Of a DNA stretch of 6,514 nt, positions 1 through 6,514 are shown one piece after another. Position 1 is the first letter of the stretch. Each line of letters begins with the position of its first letter. Below the pieces are notes generated by a model. It worked only from the letters and a program-made list of their open reading frames with translations, ran no database searches and was not told the DNA's origin. This stretch comes from Polyangium sp. (in: bacteria) (lineage in GTDB: Bacteria; Myxococcota_A; Polyangia; Palsa-1104). Both the position numbers and the translations under genes were made by a program. The stretch lies in the NCBI GenBank assembly GCA_025450955.1, contig JANWLJ010000127.1, positions 1-6,514 on the forward strand. The letters are read 5' to 3'.

Positions 1-256
1 CGGCGTCGAGCCGTTTGTCGTCGAGCCGCAGGCGATCGAGCATCGGCGCGGACATCGGCGCGGCGCGCCCGCCCGCTTCGGCTTGGGCGAGGTCTTCACG
101 ATTGGCGGCGAGGATCTCGGCGCGACGGACGCTGACCTCTTCGGCGATCGCCAACAGCGCGGCGGTGCGGCGCTCGGCCCCGGCGCGAGCCACCCCCCGC
201 CCGGCCGCGCGCGCGGCCTTCGCAAGGCGGGCGATCTCGTCTTTATAGTCGGTCAA
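1..256 (-). CDS. proA: Glutamate-5-semialdehyde dehydrogenase (gamma-glutamyl phosphate reductase), N-terminal part only
   Basis: ProA is the cytoplasmic NADPH-dependent reductase that converts gamma-glutamyl phosphate to glutamate-5-semialdehyde, the second step of proline synthesis. Only the first 85 residues are in the window; the rest, including the catalytic cysteine, lies beyond position 1. The visible part matches the family N-terminus in order: a DEIARLAKAAR helix (6-16), ERRTAALLAIAEE (28-40), the AAN-x-ED motif (50-55) and MLDRLRLDDKRL (72-83). It lies 66 bases downstream of proB on the same strand, the usual proBA order. No ATG is in frame. The start chosen is TTG at 256, which gives the expected N-terminal length; an in-frame TGA at 310-308 limits extension. 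A GAGG at 273-270 is 13 bases upstream, which is long for a ribosome binding site, so the start is uncertain. The identity is firm. Confidence 0.93.
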   Translation of the reverse strand, partial: MTDYKDEIARLAKAARAAGRGVARAGAERRTAALLAIAEEVSVRRAEILAANREDLAQAEAGGRAAPMSAPMLDRLRLDDKRLDA

Positions 257-273
257 TTCGAAACGACATCCTC

Positions 274-294
274 GGATCCAGGCTAGCAGAATCC
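274..294. other. Imperfect dyad around GCTAGC in the proB-proA gap
   Basis: GGATCC (274-279) and GAATCC (289-294) form a six-base inverted repeat with one mismatch and a nine-base loop. The loop contains the palindrome GCTAGC (282-287). It sits between the proB stop and the proA start, just upstream of the GAGG that may serve proA. On the minus strand TAGCCT (285-280) has the TANNNT shape of a -10 element, so an internal proA promoter or a weak operator is possible. There is no T-tract, so it is not an intrinsic terminator. Its function is unknown and it could be chance. Confidence 0.25.
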
Positions 295-322
295 GGGGGA
301 GCTTCAATCACGGCAAAGGCGC

Positions 323-1432
323 TCAGAGAATCACCAGATCGTCGCGGTGAATCACCTCTTCGGCCGGGCGGTAGCCGAGCGCGGCGGCGAGCTCGCCCGA
401 GCGCTTGCCGGCGATCTTTTCGATCTCGTCCGAGTCGAAGCCGCACAGCCCGCGCGCCAGCTCCGCGCCCGCTTCGTCGACCACGCTCACCGGCTCGCCG
501 GCGCCGAACCGGCCGCGCACCGACTTGATCCCCGACGGCAAGAGCGACTTGCCGCCCTCGATGAGCGCGCGGCGGGCGCCCGCGTCGACGATGAGCGCGC
601 CTTGCGGCTTGAGCGCGAACGCGATCCAGTGCTTGCGGCTCTGCAGCCGCGACAGGCTTGGCCAGAAGACCGTCCCCGAGCCGTTTTCGTCGAAGAGCAG
701 CGAGGTGACCGGCCGCTCGCGCCGTCCCGAGGCGACCAGGGTGACCACCCCGAACCGGCCGGCTATCCGCGCCGCCTCCACCTTGGACGCCATCCCGCCG
801 GTGCCGACGCTGGAGCTCGAGCCGCCCGCGACCGGGCGCGCCTCGGCGTCGATGTCGCGCACCTCGGGGATGAGCCGGGCGCCGCTCGCCGGATCGCCGT
901 CGTACAGCCCGTCGACGTCGGTGAGAATGACCAGCGCGTCGGCCTCGATGAGCGAGGTCGTGAGCGCCGCCAGCCGATCGTTGTCGCCGAACTTGATCTC
1001 GTCGACGCTGACGGTGTCGTTCTCGTTGATGACCGGCACCGCGCCGAGGCGCAAAAGCTCGGCGAGCGCGTGGCGCGCGTTCAGATAGCGGCGGCGATCG
1101 CGCACGTCATCGTGGGTGAGCAGCACCTGGCCGGTCGGGATGTCGTGGGCCCCGAGCGCGCGCTCGTAGATCTGGATCAGGTGCCCCTGCCCGACGGCGG
1201 CGGCGGCCTGCAGTCCCGGCATGGTGCGCGGCCGCTCGGCGAGCCCGAGGCGGCGGGTGCCGAGCGCGATCGCGCCGGAGGTGACGATCACCGACTGAAT
1301 TCCCCGGCCGCGCAGCGCCTCGACCTCGGCGGCGAGGGTGGCGATCCGGCCTTCGGGATCTTCGGCGAGGGTGCGACTGCCGATCTTGATCACCACCCGC
1401 TTTGCAGTGGCGAGCTCGGCGCGGCTCTTCAT
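323..1432 (-). CDS. proB: Glutamate 5-kinase with C-terminal PUA domain
   Basis: ProB phosphorylates L-glutamate with ATP to gamma-glutamyl phosphate, the committed step of proline synthesis in the cytoplasm. The product is 369 residues, close to the 367 of E. coli ProB. The amino-acid kinase domain shows VVIKIGS with Lys16, VTSGAIALG (50-58), PVINENDTVSVDEIKFGDND (133-152), TDVDGLY (171-177) and TGGMASK (211-217). A PUA domain follows at about 277-355, including SLLPSGIKSV (297-306), and the protein ends in HRDDLVIL. Asp109 in LLTHDD aligns with E. coli Asp107, the site of the feedback-resistant proB74 change, so proline feedback control is probably kept. The ATG at 1432 was chosen over a longer open frame to 1645 because family homology begins there, GGAG lies 10 bases upstream, and the ATG overlaps the previous stop as ATGA. 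Confidence 0.97.
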   Translation of the reverse strand: MKSRAELATAKRVVIKIGSRTLAEDPEGRIATLAAEVEALRGRGIQSVIVTSGAIALGTRRLGLAERPRTMPGLQAAAAVGQGHLIQIYERALGAHDIPTGQVLLTHDDVRDRRRYLNARHALAELLRLGAVPVINENDTVSVDEIKFGDNDRLAALTTSLIEADALVILTDVDGLYDGDPASGARLIPEVRDIDAEARPVAGGSSSSVGTGGMASKVEAARIAGRFGVVTLVASGRRERPVTSLLFDENGSGTVFWPSLSRLQSRKHWIAFALKPQGALIVDAGARRALIEGGKSLLPSGIKSVRGRFGAGEPVSVVDEAGAELARGLCGFDSDEIEKIAGKRSGELAAALGYRPAEEVIHRDDLVIL

Positions 1433-2223
1433 CGCGGCGCGTCTCCGGACGGCGCCGCCAGGGCGGCCAGGGCCGCATCGAAGCGCTCGGTGAGCGCGGT
1501 GAGATAGGCGCGCTCCACTCCGGCCAGCTCCGCCTCGAGCGCTCGCGCGGCGCGGCCGACCATCCCGCTCGGCGCCACCACCGGCGAGCCCTTTTCCGGC
1601 GCGATCCGCTCGGCCTTGATCGGACCGCCGCGGCGACGGCTCCATAGCGCGAGCGCACGCTTCGGCACCGCCCAGGCGATTCCGCTCGAGACCCTGAGCG
1701 CCCGAGCGAACGCGCGCCGCACCGAATCGACGCGCGCCTGACGAATCGCCTGATCGATCGCGCCGCGCAGCGCGGAGGCCTTCTCGCCGTCCAGCCCGAA
1801 GCCGACGTGGTGGCGCGCGCAGTAGTGATCGAAGAGCGTGCCCACCTGCCAGGTCTGCAGCGCCTCGTCGACGCGCCGGACCATCAGCAGCGAGGCCGCG
1901 ATCCGGCGCAGCGAGCGGCGGCCTCCGGCGACGGCCAGCGCGCCCAGCCCGGCCGCCCCGAGCAGGCGCGAGTTGTGCGGGTGCTTGAGCGCCTCGACCG
2001 CGCTCGCATCGACGTCGACGCCGCGGATCTCGGCGATGCGCCGGACGAGCGCGCCGCGCACCGCCGCGGCCAGCAGATCGTCGAGGTAGGGCACCGGCAA
2101 CATCCCCATCAAGCTGGCGAGCACTGCGCGCTTGAGGATCAGCCCGCGGTTGGCCGCCAGGTGATCGATCGCCGAGCCCGCGCTGCGACGGAGCGAGCCT
2201 GTCTTTTGCTCCGAATCGCTCAT
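1429..2223 (-). CDS. Uncharacterised protein with DUF697-like hydrophobic signature
   Basis: A 264-residue protein without a confident family. The most telling stretch is residues 37-69, hydrophobic with a LPVPYLDDL core and then RRIAEIRGVDV. This pattern (Pro-x-Pro, an acidic pair, a hydrophobic helix, then an Arg-rich helix ending in a Gly-Val turn) resembles DUF697-type membrane proteins found with small GTPases or in envelope stress loci. A second hydrophobic stretch is at 86-100. The middle (101-175) is helical and rich in Arg and Ala, with a conserved-looking FDHYCARHHVGFGLDG segment (131-146). The tail (225-258) is an Ala/Leu/Glu amphipathic helix. No signal peptide is seen, so it may be a peripheral or integral inner-membrane protein. 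It overlaps the lipoprotein gene and proB by ATGA on both sides, so it is translationally coupled to both. GGAAGG lies six bases before its ATG. The DUF697 link is inference; the reading frame is secure. Confidence 0.85.
   Translation of the reverse strand: MSDSEQKTGSLRRSAGSAIDHLAANRGLILKRAVLASLMGMLPVPYLDDLLAAAVRGALVRRIAEIRGVDVDASAVEALKHPHNSRLLGAAGLGALAVAGGRRSLRRIAASLLMVRRVDEALQTWQVGTLFDHYCARHHVGFGLDGEKASALRGAIDQAIRQARVDSVRRAFARALRVSSGIAWAVPKRALALWSRRRGGPIKAERIAPEKGSPVVAPSGMVGRAARALEAELAGVERAYLTALTERFDAALAALAAPSGDAPR
1443..1446 (-). promoter_or_regulatory. Ribosome binding site of proB
   Basis: GGAG on the minus strand lies 10 bases before the ATG at 1432, inside the end of the upstream gene. 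Together with the ATGA overlap it supports the short ProB start over the longer open frame. Confidence 0.55.
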
Positions 2224-3092
2224 TTGAAGCCTTCCAGGAGCTTCCGGCGGTCGAGCGTCGGGCGCGGCCGATGGGGATCGATTACCGCGTCGGTCGGCGC
2301 GACGATCGGATCGGGCCGGGCGGTGGTCTGATCGAGCTTGAGCGTGACGGTGACCGTCTGATGATCGCTGGCGCGCTCGAAGCGGTAGGCGCTCTCGAGC
2401 TTGACCGCGAGCGGCGCGCCCGAGGTCGCGTCGGCCACCACTTCACCGTCGATGTAGCGCACCTGCACGTGGTTGCGCCACAGCCGCCCGGGCGCGGTCT
2501 CGCGCGGCGCCGCTTTTGGCGACGGCGAGGCGCTCAGCTTGAGCCGCACCCCGGCGCGCCCCGCGACCTCGGTGCGCCCGGCTTCGTGCACCTCGAGCCA
2601 GGGCCGAAGCAGCGCGAGATCGTCGGCGGCCACCGCCTCGACGGTGGCGCGCAGCCGCGCCAGCTCATCGCCCTCGGGCCGGCGCCCGACGAACCGCCCG
2701 TAGCGCGGCCGCACGTAGAGCGTGCCGCCCGCCACCACCGCCTCCATCCCCTCGTCGTGCGAGGTGTCATGGGTGAGGTGCAGCGCGCCGCGCCCGTCGG
2801 AGTCGAGGCGAAAGGTGTCTTCGAGCGTCTCGGTCGGCCGGCCCGCCACCTCGATCTTGAGCTGCGCGGTCGCGTCGAGCCGGTGCGCGCCGAGCAGCCG
2901 ATCGAGCGCTCGCCCGGGCAGCGCCAAGGCGCGCTCGAGCTCGGCCGGCGTGGCCAGCTCGGCGACGTCGATCGACTCGCCCTTGGCCTCTCCGCTCGGC
3001 ACCTCGAGCCCGAGGTTCTCCTCGCCCGAGCGCGAGCAGCCGCCCGCGAGGGTGGCGAGCACGGCCGCCGCGAGCCAAAGGTTGGATCTCAT
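2220..3092 (-). CDS. Putative outer-envelope lipoprotein, function unknown
   Basis: A 290-residue protein with a clear lipoprotein signal: a short basic start (MRSN), a hydrophobic core at 5-16, and a lipobox LAGGC with the acylated Cys at 19. Residues after Cys19 (SRSGEEN) do not include Asp at +2, so by E. coli rules it would be sent to the outer membrane. The mature part has alternating short strands and turns, for example LDATAQLKIEV (72-82), TFRLDSDGRGALHL (92-105) and GGTLYVRPRYGRFVG (122-136), then an acidic helix (141-155) and more strands to about 259. This resembles the half-barrel fold of LolA/LppX-type lipoprotein carriers, but no family was recognised and that is inference. The C-terminal 30 residues are Pro/Asp/Arg-rich and probably disordered. 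It is the first gene of the operon that leads into proBA and overlaps the next gene by ATGA. No Shine-Dalgarno sequence precedes its ATG. Confidence 0.88.
   Translation of the reverse strand: MRSNLWLAAAVLATLAGGCSRSGEENLGLEVPSGEAKGESIDVAELATPAELERALALPGRALDRLLGAHRLDATAQLKIEVAGRPTETLEDTFRLDSDGRGALHLTHDTSHDEGMEAVVAGGTLYVRPRYGRFVGRRPEGDELARLRATVEAVAADDLALLRPWLEVHEAGRTEVAGRAGVRLKLSASPSPKAAPRETAPGRLWRNHVQVRYIDGEVVADATSGAPLAVKLESAYRFERASDHQTVTVTLKLDQTTARPDPIVAPTDAVIDPHRPRPTLDRRKLLEGFK
2230..2235 (-). promoter_or_regulatory. Ribosome binding site of the DUF697-like gene
   Basis: GGAAGG on the minus strand lies six bases before the ATG at 2223, within the last codons of the lipoprotein gene. Its spacing is good, and it fixes the start. 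Confidence 0.6.
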
Positions 3093-3097
3093 GCCAC

Positions 3098-3111
3098 GCT
3101 AACGCTAGCAT
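3098..3111. promoter_or_regulatory. Candidate overlapping divergent promoter
   Basis: The 22 bases between the lipoprotein ATG (3092, minus) and the prepilin peptidase start (3115 or 3121, plus) hold ANNNTANNNT at 3102-3111. This gives a -10-like TAGCGT on the minus strand (3107-3102) and TAGCAT on the plus strand (3106-3111), sharing the central TA. Each is nine bases from a start codon (3092, and TTG 3121). Neither gene has a Shine-Dalgarno sequence, which fits leaderless or very short leaders. A weak -35 (TTGGAT, 3082-3087) with an 18-base spacer exists for the plus direction only; none is evident for the minus. GCTA/TAGC arms at 3098-3109 also form a small dyad. Confidence 0.4.
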
Positions 3112-3114
3112 GGT

Positions 3115-3957
3115 TTGCGCTTGACCTCGCCCCTCGACGGCCCGCTCGCGCTCCTTCTGCGGCCCCCCTTCGGCTGGGTGCTCGCGACGATCTGGGGCGC
3201 GCTGTGGGGCAGCTTCTTCAACGTCTGCATCTATCGCCTCGGCCTGTACGAGTCGGTGGTGCGGCCGCGCTCGCGCTGCCCGGCGTGCGGCACCCCGATC
3301 GCCGGCTTCGACAACGTGCCGATCTTGAGCTGGCTCATTTTGCGCGGTCGCTGCCGTCACTGCCGCGCGAAGATCTCGCTGCGCTATCCGCTCGTCGAGG
3401 CGCTCTCGGCCGGGCTGGCGGCGGCGGTCTACGCGCGCTTCGTCCTCGGTCGTCCCGACGATCCGGTGGTGCTGCTCGCGCACTTCTTCGCCTACTTCGC
3501 GTTCGCCGGCGCACTCCTGGTGCTGTCGGGGATCGATCTCGATCACAAGCTCTTGCCCGATCGCATCACCATGCCGGGAATTCCGATCGCGCTCGTCGCC
3601 GGAATCCTGCTCGGCGATCTCCCGCCGCTCGAGCTTCTGATCGGCGCCGCGTCAGGCTACGCGATTGTCGCGATCACCGCCGAGCTGGCCTACCTCGCGC
3701 TCGGCCGCGAAGGGATGGGCTACGGCGACGCCAAGCTGCTCGCGCTCATCGGCGCGCTGCTCGGCTGGCGCGGGGTGCTGGTGACCTTCTTCGGCGCGCC
3801 CTTCATCGGCCTGATCGTGATCCTGCCGCTCTTTACCCGCCGCAAGCAGCGCCTCCTCGGCGTCGAAATTCCCTACGGCCCCTTCCTCTGCGCCGCCGCC
3901 CTCGGCTACCTCTACTTCGGCCAATATCTGCCGCCGCCGTTTACCTTCCGCCCGTAA
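3115..3957 (+). CDS. Prepilin peptidase / N-methyltransferase (PilD/GspO type)
   Basis: An inner-membrane aspartic protease that cuts the leader of type IV pilins or type II secretion pseudopilins and, in full-length members, N-methylates the new end. The product is 280 residues with about seven or eight hydrophobic segments. The N-terminal domain shows GSFFNVCIYRL (32-42) and a CPAC/CRHC four-cysteine site (Cys55, 58, 80, 83), the zinc-type motif of bifunctional enzymes. The peptidase domain carries GIDLDHKLLPD (139-149), with Asp141 the likely first catalytic residue, and GMGYGDAKLLA (200-210) with Asp205 in the GxGD motif; their 64-residue spacing matches TcpJ. No ATG is in frame. TTG at 3115 is the longest start and TTG at 3121 is equally plausible; TAG at 3106 blocks extension. 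It stands alone on this strand, without pilus genes in view, so its substrate system is unknown. It converges on the next gene with a seven-base gap. Confidence 0.95.
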   Translation: MRLTSPLDGPLALLLRPPFGWVLATIWGALWGSFFNVCIYRLGLYESVVRPRSRCPACGTPIAGFDNVPILSWLILRGRCRHCRAKISLRYPLVEALSAGLAAAVYARFVLGRPDDPVVLLAHFFAYFAFAGALLVLSGIDLDHKLLPDRITMPGIPIALVAGILLGDLPPLELLIGAASGYAIVAITAELAYLALGREGMGYGDAKLLALIGALLGWRGVLVTFFGAPFIGLIVILPLFTRRKQRLLGVEIPYGPFLCAAALGYLYFGQYLPPPFTFRP

Positions 3958-3964
3958 CGGCCTC

Positions 3965-4546
3965 TCAGCGGAGCGCGGCTTCGACGAAGTGGAGGCGGTC
4001 GTTGCCCCAGAAGAGCTGGTCGTCGACGAAGATGGCGGGGGCGCCGAAGGCGCCGCGACGGATGGCGTCGTCGGGGTGGGCGCGCAGGCGATCTTTGATT
4101 TCGGGAGTCTCGATGGCGGCGAGCGCGCGCTCGGGATCGAGCCCGGCCTCTTTGGCGATCGCGCGCAGCTCGGCACCGTCGGTGATGTCGCGATCGTTCA
4201 CCCATAGGGCGCGAAAGGCGGCGAGCGCGACCGCGCCGGCCCGGCCCTCCGATTCGGCGGCGAGGACGAGCCGCATCGGTTTGATCGCGTTCACCGGAAA
4301 GCGGCTGGTCATCCGGAACTCGACGCCGTACTGGCGCGCCCAGCGGCCGAGATCGTCGAGCATGTACTTCGCCTTGGGCGGGCAGGCGGCGGGCATGGTG
4401 TTGCCCGCGCTCTTGAACACCGCGGCGAGCACCATCGGCTTCCACGCGATCGCGCAGCCGCTCGTCCGCTCGAGCGCGGCGAGCTGGGTGGCGGCGAGGT
4501 AGCTATAGGGCGACGAGAGATCGAAGTAGAAGTCGACCGTCTTCAT
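3965..4546 (-). CDS. 2-hydroxychromene-2-carboxylate isomerase family protein (DsbA-like, kappa GST class)
   Basis: A 193-residue member of the thioredoxin-fold DsbA/kappa-GST family. Characterised members such as NahD use glutathione to isomerise 2-hydroxychromene-2-carboxylate in naphthalene breakdown; many others have unknown substrates. The N-terminus VDFYFDLSSPYSYLA (4-18) matches the family, with Ser12 before Pro13 at the place of the NahD active-site Ser rather than a CxxC, so it is not a disulfide oxidase. A helical insert follows, with the FPVNAIKPMR motif (83-92). The C-terminal signature GAFGAPAIFVDDQLFWGNDRL is complete (165-185), including the cis-Pro at 170. The length is typical. 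It starts one base after the acyl-CoA dehydrogenase stop, with GGAGG nine bases upstream, so the two are co-transcribed. Nothing else here suggests a naphthalene pathway, so the true substrate is open. Confidence 0.94.
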   Translation of the reverse strand: MKTVDFYFDLSSPYSYLAATQLAALERTSGCAIAWKPMVLAAVFKSAGNTMPAACPPKAKYMLDDLGRWARQYGVEFRMTSRFPVNAIKPMRLVLAAESEGRAGAVALAAFRALWVNDRDITDGAELRAIAKEAGLDPERALAAIETPEIKDRLRAHPDDAIRRGAFGAPAIFVDDQLFWGNDRLHFVEAALR

Positions 4547-4547
4547 C

Positions 4548-6215
<1,668 letters not shown>

Positions 6216-6221
6216 GCCCGA

Positions 6222-6227
6222 AGCATA
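6222..6227 (-). promoter_or_regulatory. Candidate -10 element for leaderless acyl-CoA dehydrogenase mRNA
   Basis: TATGCT on the minus strand (6227-6222) fits TANNNT and ends six bases before the ATG at 6215, the spacing expected when transcription begins at or next to the start codon. No Shine-Dalgarno sequence is present in the 40-base gap. No -35 element is recognisable at the matching distance. CATTAT (6230-6225) overlaps it as an alternative. This is weak evidence on its own. Confidence 0.35.
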
Positions 6228-6229
6228 AT

Positions 6230-6239
6230 GCCGGCCGGC
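6230..6239. repeat. Perfect 10-bp palindrome GCCGGCCGGC
   Basis: GCCGGCCGGC lies in the 40-base gap between the sugar kinase stop and the acyl-CoA dehydrogenase start, directly upstream of the candidate -10. Its place would suit an operator site, but such GC palindromes arise easily at this base composition. There is no loop and no T-tract, so it is not a typical terminator. Confidence 0.2.
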
Positions 6240-6255
6240 GCGAGCGGGCGCGATT

Positions 6256-6514
6256 TTAGTAGGGCCGCTGTTCGGCGATCAGCGCGGCGGCGCCGAGGAA
6301 GCCGGCGTTGTCGCCGAGCGTCGAGTCGACCGCGCTGAATCCCTCTTTGGACGCCGCGTTCACCAGCCCGTCGAGCGCGGCCAGGCTGTGGCGACGCAGC
6401 TCGCTCGCGCCCTGCCACACCCCGCCGCCGAGGACCAGCCGGCTCGGATTGAGGAGCGTGACCGCGTTGGCGAGCACCAGGCCTAAAAGCCCGCCGGCGT
6501 GCTCGAGCAGCTCC
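6256..6514 (-). CDS. ROK-family sugar kinase (glucokinase-like), C-terminal end only
   Basis: The last 85 residues of a cytoplasmic ROK-family kinase, which in this family usually phosphorylates glucose or another hexose or hexosamine with ATP. The N-terminus lies beyond the right window edge. Visible features are the ROK C-terminal helix LGLVLANAVTLLNPSRLVLGG (10-30, fragment numbering) leading to GGGV (29-32), a typical part of the nucleotide-side fold. The end LGDNAGFLGAAALI (66-79) is the classic ROK closing motif. The zinc-binding cysteines and the sugar-contacting residues lie upstream and cannot be judged, so glucokinase versus N-acetylglucosamine or fructokinase activity is open. The gene ends with TAA at 6258-6256, 40 bases before the acyl-CoA dehydrogenase on the same strand. 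Co-transcription is possible but not shown. Confidence 0.9.
   Translation of the reverse strand, partial: ELLEHAGGLLGLVLANAVTLLNPSRLVLGGGVWQGASELRRHSLAALDGLVNAASKEGFSAVDSTLGDNAGFLGAAALIAEQRPY

Noticed and set aside
286..307. -35-like TTGAAG (307-302) ahead of proA on the minus strand
   Set aside because: It pairs only with a poor -10 (TAGCCT) at a short spacer of 16. It is too weak to list as a promoter apart from the dyad entry.
243..446. 67-codon minus-strand open frame spanning the proB end and the proA start
   Set aside because: It is out of frame with both genes, has a biased composition, and only supplies the stray ATG at 269 discussed in the proA start finding.
347..1507. 386-codon open frame on the plus strand
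   Set aside because: It is antisense to proB, which is unmistakable; the product is compositionally biased with no family features.
1433..1645. 71-residue N-terminal extension of ProB
   Set aside because: The extension is Arg/Gly-rich shadow sequence overlapping the upstream gene in another frame. ProB homology, a GGAG and the ATGA overlap all point to the ATG at 1432.
3945..3985. Possible bidirectional terminator between the convergent genes
   Set aside because: The gap is only seven bases, and I found no stem with a T-tract on either strand. Transcripts probably overlap here.
2271..4502. 743-codon open frame on the plus strand
   Set aside because: It runs antisense through the lipoprotein gene, in another frame through the prepilin peptidase, and antisense through the isomerase. 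The product is a low-complexity Arg/Ala/Gly/Pro string with no motifs. Long spurious frames are expected at this GC content.

Overview
This is a GC-rich window (about 70% G+C by eye) from a bacterial chromosome. It is almost entirely coding and has very short intergenic gaps. The gene content points to a diderm (Gram-negative-type) bacterium: a lipobox-bearing lipoprotein, a bifunctional-type prepilin peptidase, a kappa-GST/DsbA-like isomerase and an AidB-like acyl-CoA dehydrogenase. Composition and gene style resemble Myxococcota or other deltaproteobacterial-type genomes, but that placement is an impression that no marker gene here confirms.

Left part (1-3092, all minus strand): one tight operon, read right to left. 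It encodes a lipoprotein of unknown function, a 264-residue protein with a DUF697-like hydrophobic signature, glutamate 5-kinase (proB, with its C-terminal PUA domain) and glutamate-5-semialdehyde dehydrogenase (proA, cut by the left window edge). The first three genes are joined by two ATGA overlaps, so they are almost certainly co-transcribed and translationally coupled. ProB phosphorylates glutamate and ProA reduces the product, which are the first two steps of proline synthesis. The two upstream genes have no obvious link to proline.

Middle (3093-3957): a 22-bp divergent gap, then a prepilin peptidase gene on the plus strand with intact zinc-type cysteines and both catalytic aspartates. 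The gap has no Shine-Dalgarno sequence on either side and contains a symmetric pair of overlapping -10-like elements.

Right part (3965-6514, all minus strand): read right to left, the 3' end of a ROK-family sugar kinase (glucokinase-like), a 40-bp gap, an AidB-like acyl-CoA dehydrogenase, and one base later a 2-hydroxychromene-2-carboxylate isomerase family protein with a strong ribosome binding site. The last two form a likely two-gene metabolic unit.

No RNA genes, insertion sequences, CRISPR arrays, phage genes or convincing intrinsic terminators were seen. No clearly new multi-gene system is visible. The most open questions are the two uncharacterised envelope-type genes fused into the proBA operon, and the compact divergent promoter region.
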